A DNA stretch of 64,000 nucleotides from Poseidonibacter ostreae (GTDB lineage: Bacteria; Campylobacterota; Campylobacteria; Campylobacterales; Arcobacteraceae): contig NZ_WFKI01000004.1 of assembly GCF_009208055.1 (NCBI RefSeq), forward strand, positions 1 to 64,000, in the 5' to 3' direction. Below, in pieces: positions 60,830 to 64,000 of the stretch. Position 1 is the stretch's first letter. Every line of letters begins with the position of its first letter. Below the pieces are notes generated by a model. It was not told where the DNA came from and did no database searches. It saw only the letters and a program-made list of their open reading frames with translations. The translations under genes were made by a program, and so were the position numbers.

Positions 60830-61546
60830 TTATTTACAAGTATCTATTACAGATTCAGCATTTGGGTAAAGATATACTTCCACTCTTCTATTTAATCCCA
60901 TATTAGAAGCAGAATCATTAGGTGCTACTGGTTTATCAAAAGAACATCCTTTTGAGAAAATTTGATTTTGTACTCCTGAATTATAAATTATATTTCCAAC
61001 ATTTGAAGCTCTTTTATCTGATAGTGTTTTATTATAAGAGTGAGAACCTCTACTATCTGTATGACCTGTTACTTGAACTAAAGTATTTGGATATTTTTCT
61101 AATACAGATGTAACTTTTGATATTTTTGAACTAGCACTCATAGTTGGAGTTGCAGAGTTTGTTTCAAACATCATAGCATCTCTAAACATGATTTTTACGT
61201 AATTATCAGTATTTGAAACAATTAAATCTTGATTTGGATCTAAGACTGCATTTGGATTATTATTAACATTTGTATTTAAACTATCAGCAACTTCTTTTGC
61301 TTGCTTATCTAAACTATAACCAACTGCTCCACCAATTGCAGCACCAACAACAGCACCAACAACTTTATTTCTACTTTTACTTCCACCACCAATATTATTC
61401 CCAAGAGCAATACCAGCTAAGGCTCCTAATGTAGTACCAATTATTGCTTTTTGATTATCATCAATAGTTTGATTTCCAGTTCCTGTTGCACATCCACTAA
61501 TCATCGCAGCAGCTATTACAGAAGATATCATTAATTTTATTTTCAT
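60830..61546 (-). CDS. OmpA-family lipoprotein with glycine-zipper region
   Basis: A 238-residue outer-membrane lipoprotein. The lipobox ISGC has the modified C19, after an export signal. Residues about 35-85 form two glycine-zipper segments (GTTLGALAGIALGN, GAVVGAAIGGAVGYSLDK) that insert into membranes or pack as oligomers; the OmpA peptidoglycan-binding domain covers about 110-230 with VTGHTDSRGSHSYN and the late LNRRVEVYLYP motif. This pattern resembles the YfiB/PAL group that tethers outer membrane and cell wall. Ordinary start at ATG 61546. Confidence 0.92.
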   Translation of the reverse strand: MKIKLMISSVIAAAMISGCATGTGNQTIDDNQKAIIGTTLGALAGIALGNNIGGGSKSRNKVVGAVVGAAIGGAVGYSLDKQAKEVADSLNTNVNNNPNAVLDPNQDLIVSNTDNYVKIMFRDAMMFETNSATPTMSASSKISKVTSVLEKYPNTLVQVTGHTDSRGSHSYNKTLSDKRASNVGNIIYNSGVQNQIFSKGCSFDKPVAPNDSASNMGLNRRVEVYLYPNAESVIDTCK

Positions 61547-61681
61547 TTTATGTCCCTTAGTATTTTATTTAATTATTTTAACATATTATTACCTTATTGT
61601 GAAATAATTGTTATATAATTTGGTAATTAATATGTAATAAACTTGTGTTATACTTATTATAATTAAATTAAGGATTTATAT

Positions 61682-63130
61682 ATGAAAAAAAGAACAAAAA
61701 TACTAGCAACTTTAGGCCCAGCAAGCCATAGCATAGAGATAATAGAAGGATTAATAAAAGCAGGTGCAAATATGTTTAGATTAAACTTCTCACATGGAAG
61801 TCATGAATATCACTTAAATACATTAAATAATATAAAAGAAGCAATGAAAAACCTAAATACAACAGTAGGTGTATTACAAGATATCTCAGGACCTAAAGTG
61901 CGTGTAGGGGATTTAAAAGAACCCTTTGAACTTTTAAGGGGAGATATAATTACTTTCTTAAAAGATGAAATAGTAGGATATAAAAAAGCAGATAAAGAAT
62001 ATGTAGTTTCAATTAACTATCCTGATATCCTAGATAAAGTAAAAATAGATGAATATATATACCTTTATGATGGAACTATTAGAGCTAAAGTAATAAAAAT
62101 AGATGGTGAAGTACAAGCAAGAATAGAAAACCATGGAATACTATCTTCAAGAAAAGGAGTAAACTTTCCTAATACTGTAATAGATATTGATGTAATTACA
62201 AAAAAAGATGAAAAGGATATCGCTTGGGGTGTTGAAAACAATGTAGATTACTTCGCAATTTCTTTCGTTCAAAATGCAAAAGATATGAAAAAAGCAAGAA
62301 AACTACTAAATGGCTATAAAGGTAAACTAATAGCAAAAATAGAAAAGTTTGATGCAGTTGAAAATATTGATGAAATTATAGAAGAAAGTGATGGAATAAT
62401 GGTAGCACGTGGTGATTTAGGTATAGAAGTACCTTACTATGATGTTCCAACAATCCAAAAGATGCTAATTAAAAAAGCAAATGCAAAAGGAATGCCAGTA
62501 ATTACAGCAACACAAATGCTTCTTTCAATGACAGAAAATGAAAGAGCAACAAGAGCAGAAATATCTGATGTAGCAAATGCTGTTTTAGATGGAACTGATG
62601 TAGTAATGCTTTCTGAAGAAAGTGCAGTTGGTGAAGACCCAGTAAATGTAGTAGATACAATGAGTAATATTATCTCTAAAACAGAAGATATCTATAACTA
62701 TGATAAACAAAGTAAATTTGATTACCTAGATGAATTTGATGTAATACAAGCAACAGTAACAAAATTAGCAGATGATTTAAATGCAAAAGGAATACTAGCA
62801 CTTACAAGCTCAGGGAAATCAGCAACGAAAATATCAAGATATAGACCAAAGACTCCAATCTACGCATTTACACATAAAAAGAAAGTGCTAAATTCACTAA
62901 CAGCAATTTGGGGAGTAGAACCAATAGGAACAATAAAAGAAGCACAAGCTTCAAAGATGTTTCAAAAGATGTTAGTAACATTAGATATAAAAGGTTTACT
63001 TGATAAAACAGGGACTTATGTAGCAACAGTAGGATACCCAGTAGGAATGCCAGGAAGTACAAATACAATTAAGATATTAACACCTGCTGAGATTGAGTAT
63101 TATATTAATTTTAAAGAAAAAAAGAAGTAG
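61682..63130 (+). CDS. pyk: Pyruvate kinase
   Basis: Transfers phosphate from phosphoenolpyruvate to ADP, the last glycolytic step; 482 residues. RTKILATLGPASHSIE and MFRLNFSHGSHEYH mark the N-terminal catalytic domain, with the substrate/metal region AISFVQN near 195 and IMVARGDLGIEVP near 240, and the active-site loop PVITATQMLLSM near 271; the C-terminal regulatory domain is about 350-482. AAGGA precedes the ATG, and possible -10 boxes are TATACT (61649-61654) and TATAAT (61658-61663). A terminator ends the unit. Confidence 0.96.
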   Translation: MKKRTKILATLGPASHSIEIIEGLIKAGANMFRLNFSHGSHEYHLNTLNNIKEAMKNLNTTVGVLQDISGPKVRVGDLKEPFELLRGDIITFLKDEIVGYKKADKEYVVSINYPDILDKVKIDEYIYLYDGTIRAKVIKIDGEVQARIENHGILSSRKGVNFPNTVIDIDVITKKDEKDIAWGVENNVDYFAISFVQNAKDMKKARKLLNGYKGKLIAKIEKFDAVENIDEIIEESDGIMVARGDLGIEVPYYDVPTIQKMLIKKANAKGMPVITATQMLLSMTENERATRAEISDVANAVLDGTDVVMLSEESAVGEDPVNVVDTMSNIISKTEDIYNYDKQSKFDYLDEFDVIQATVTKLADDLNAKGILALTSSGKSATKISRYRPKTPIYAFTHKKKVLNSLTAIWGVEPIGTIKEAQASKMFQKMLVTLDIKGLLDKTGTYVATVGYPVGMPGSTNTIKILTPAEIEYYINFKEKKK

Positions 63131-63145
63131 TTTACTTCTTTTTTT
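63117..63145. terminator. Rho-independent terminator after pyk
   Basis: AAAAAAAGAAGTA-GTT-TACTTCTTTTTTT forms a 13-bp perfect stem with a 3-base loop overlapping the pyk stop codon. The T-run on each strand makes it suitable for the convergent TolC-family gene as well. Confidence 0.9.
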
Positions 63146-63150
63146 ACTAC

Positions 63151-64000
63151 TTAATGTAGTTTTGCATAAACACTTAAAAGTTCTATTTGTTTCTCTATTT
63201 CGAAAACTTTTAAATCTAAAGCTTTGATTTTTTGTGAGTTTTGTAAAGTATCTAAATCACTTTGTGTTTTTAATTGAGCTTCTTTTTCTTCATAAATAAT
63301 ACTTAAAATAGAATCATAAACTGCTAAATCTTCTTTTGTAATATTAATTCTATCCTCAATCATATTTATTTTTTCTAACTTAGATTTGAAGAATGTTTTT
63401 TCATCAGTAATTTTATTTTGTAAGTCAAGTTTTGATTTTAAATAATCTAGTTTTTTACTCTCAATATCATTAAATGTCCTAACATCAAAAGGAACACTAA
63501 CTGTTAGACCATAACTTTGTGCATTGTCTTTAGTTGTATATCCATCTTTAAAATGATTATTAGTATATGTATAAAAAGCATTTACACTAGGTAAATATTT
63601 TGCAGTTGTAACATATGCATAATTATCTTTTCTAGTGATATCAGCTTTCGCTTTTTTTATTTCAATATTATTATCCATATACTCTTTTTCATTAAATATT
63701 TTTAAAGTAGGAAGAGTAAACTCTGTATATTTTTTTGAGGAAATATTATGAAAGTTATTGATTAACTCTTGTTTTTGATATTTTAAATCAATTAATGTAT
63801 GCTTTGAAGAGTTAAGTGCTAAAAGAGCATTATCTAAAAATGAACTATCTAAGAAGCCATTTAAAACTTGTTCTTTTTTTCTATTAACATCAATTTTTGC
63901 ATTTAATACTGATAGTTCAGCTTTTTGCATATTTAAATTAGTTTTCTTTATTAAAAATAGGTAATTAGTTGCTGTTTGAATTAAGTTTTTTCTTTGTTGA
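63151..64000 (-). CDS. TolC-family outer-membrane protein, 5' end beyond the window
   Basis: The last 283 or so codons of a TolC-type gene whose start lies right of the window. The visible frame has no stop from 64000 down to 63151; an internal ATG at 63930 is not the real start. The frame begins QQRKNLIQTATNYLF and continues through helical coiled-coil OEP sequence (AKADITRKDNYAYVTTAKYLPSVNAFY shortened here to TTAKYLPSVNAFY) to a C-terminal helix. It should be an efflux duct or exporter component; no partner is visible. Confidence 0.85.
   Translation of the reverse strand, partial: QQRKNLIQTATNYLFLIKKTNLNMQKAELSVLNAKIDVNRKKEQVLNGFLDSSFLDNALLALNSSKHTLIDLKYQKQELINNFHNISSKKYTEFTLPTLKIFNEKEYMDNNIEIKKAKADITRKDNYAYVTTAKYLPSVNAFYTYTNNHFKDGYTTKDNAQSYGLTVSVPFDVRTFNDIESKKLDYLKSKLDLQNKITDEKTFFKSKLEKINMIEDRINITKEDLAVYDSILSIIYEEKEAQLKTQSDLDTLQNSQKIKALDLKVFEIEKQIELLSVYAKLH

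Overview
The window reads as a contiguous piece of chromosome from an AT-rich Campylobacterota bacterium, most like the Arcobacter group. Reasons: very low GC; many TTG and GTG starts; an HP0268-family protein beside miaB; the futalosine menaquinone enzyme MqnE; class II DAHP synthase; FliW; a COG3400 TrkA-like protein; kinases with the HQWRQPL H-box; and an rpsF-ssb-rpsR operon next to holA. Coding density is high, no gap without a gene exceeds about 300 bases, and I see no tRNA, rRNA, CRISPR, insertion sequence or prophage.

Layout. 1-3.0 kb: a MarR regulator behind a perfect 14-bp palindrome, then panC, a membrane protein and an orphan DppB-type permease on the minus strand. 3.0-11.3 kb: a signalling island. 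A dCache hybrid kinase is followed by a REC/HD-GYP regulator broken by one missing base in an A-run; divergent to it are a periplasmic binding protein and a second hybrid kinase. Both kinases end in REC plus HPt. 11.3-18.2 kb: acpS, then a TonB receptor divergent from a NitT/TauT-like ABC importer with a CopD-like membrane protein and NnrS, carrying three Fur-like boxes. 18.2-24.6 kb: ruvX, a MetF-like enzyme, serB, tal, class II DAHP synthase, an ArsC/Spx-like protein, gatC and tgt. 24.7-32.7 kb: a TolC-like protein, COG3400, a DapC-like aminotransferase, an uncharacterised protein, murC, nhaA and dprA.

32.8-35.1 kb: a FIST sensor protein split by an apparent one-base frameshift, upstream of a soluble histidine kinase (a NosP-NahK-like arrangement). 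35.1-40.2 kb: divergent polysaccharide deacetylase, ilvC, RNase R, a small exported protein made of internal repeats, and fliW. 40.2-44.7 kb: holA and rpsF-ssb-rpsR, separated by an Old Yellow Enzyme gene and an AraC/GyrI regulator. A 27-bp direct repeat of the holA 3' end flanks this pair, a scar of insertion. The rpsF leader folds into a hairpin resembling the S6:S18 autoregulatory element. 44.8-49.2 kb: siroheme sulfite/nitrite reductase, cysS and nusA. 49.3-53.1 kb: HP0268, miaB, a DUF374 acyltransferase and a 517-residue bitopic protein of unknown role. 53.1-56.2 kb: mqnE, a small membrane protein, carbonic anhydrase and a BioF-like enzyme. 56.5-64 kb: an AraC regulator with a YbfB-type MFS carrier, YraN, ThiS, an OmpR-type regulator, MidA-like methyltransferase, an OmpA lipoprotein, pyruvate kinase and a TolC-family gene cut by the window edge.

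The less ordinary parts are the Fur-box TonB/ABC/NnrS locus, the two sensor loci with one-base splits (HD-GYP and FIST), the holA-rpsF insertion scar, and the repeat protein at 39.3 kb. All functional assignments come from reading motifs and gene context by eye; no database search was run.
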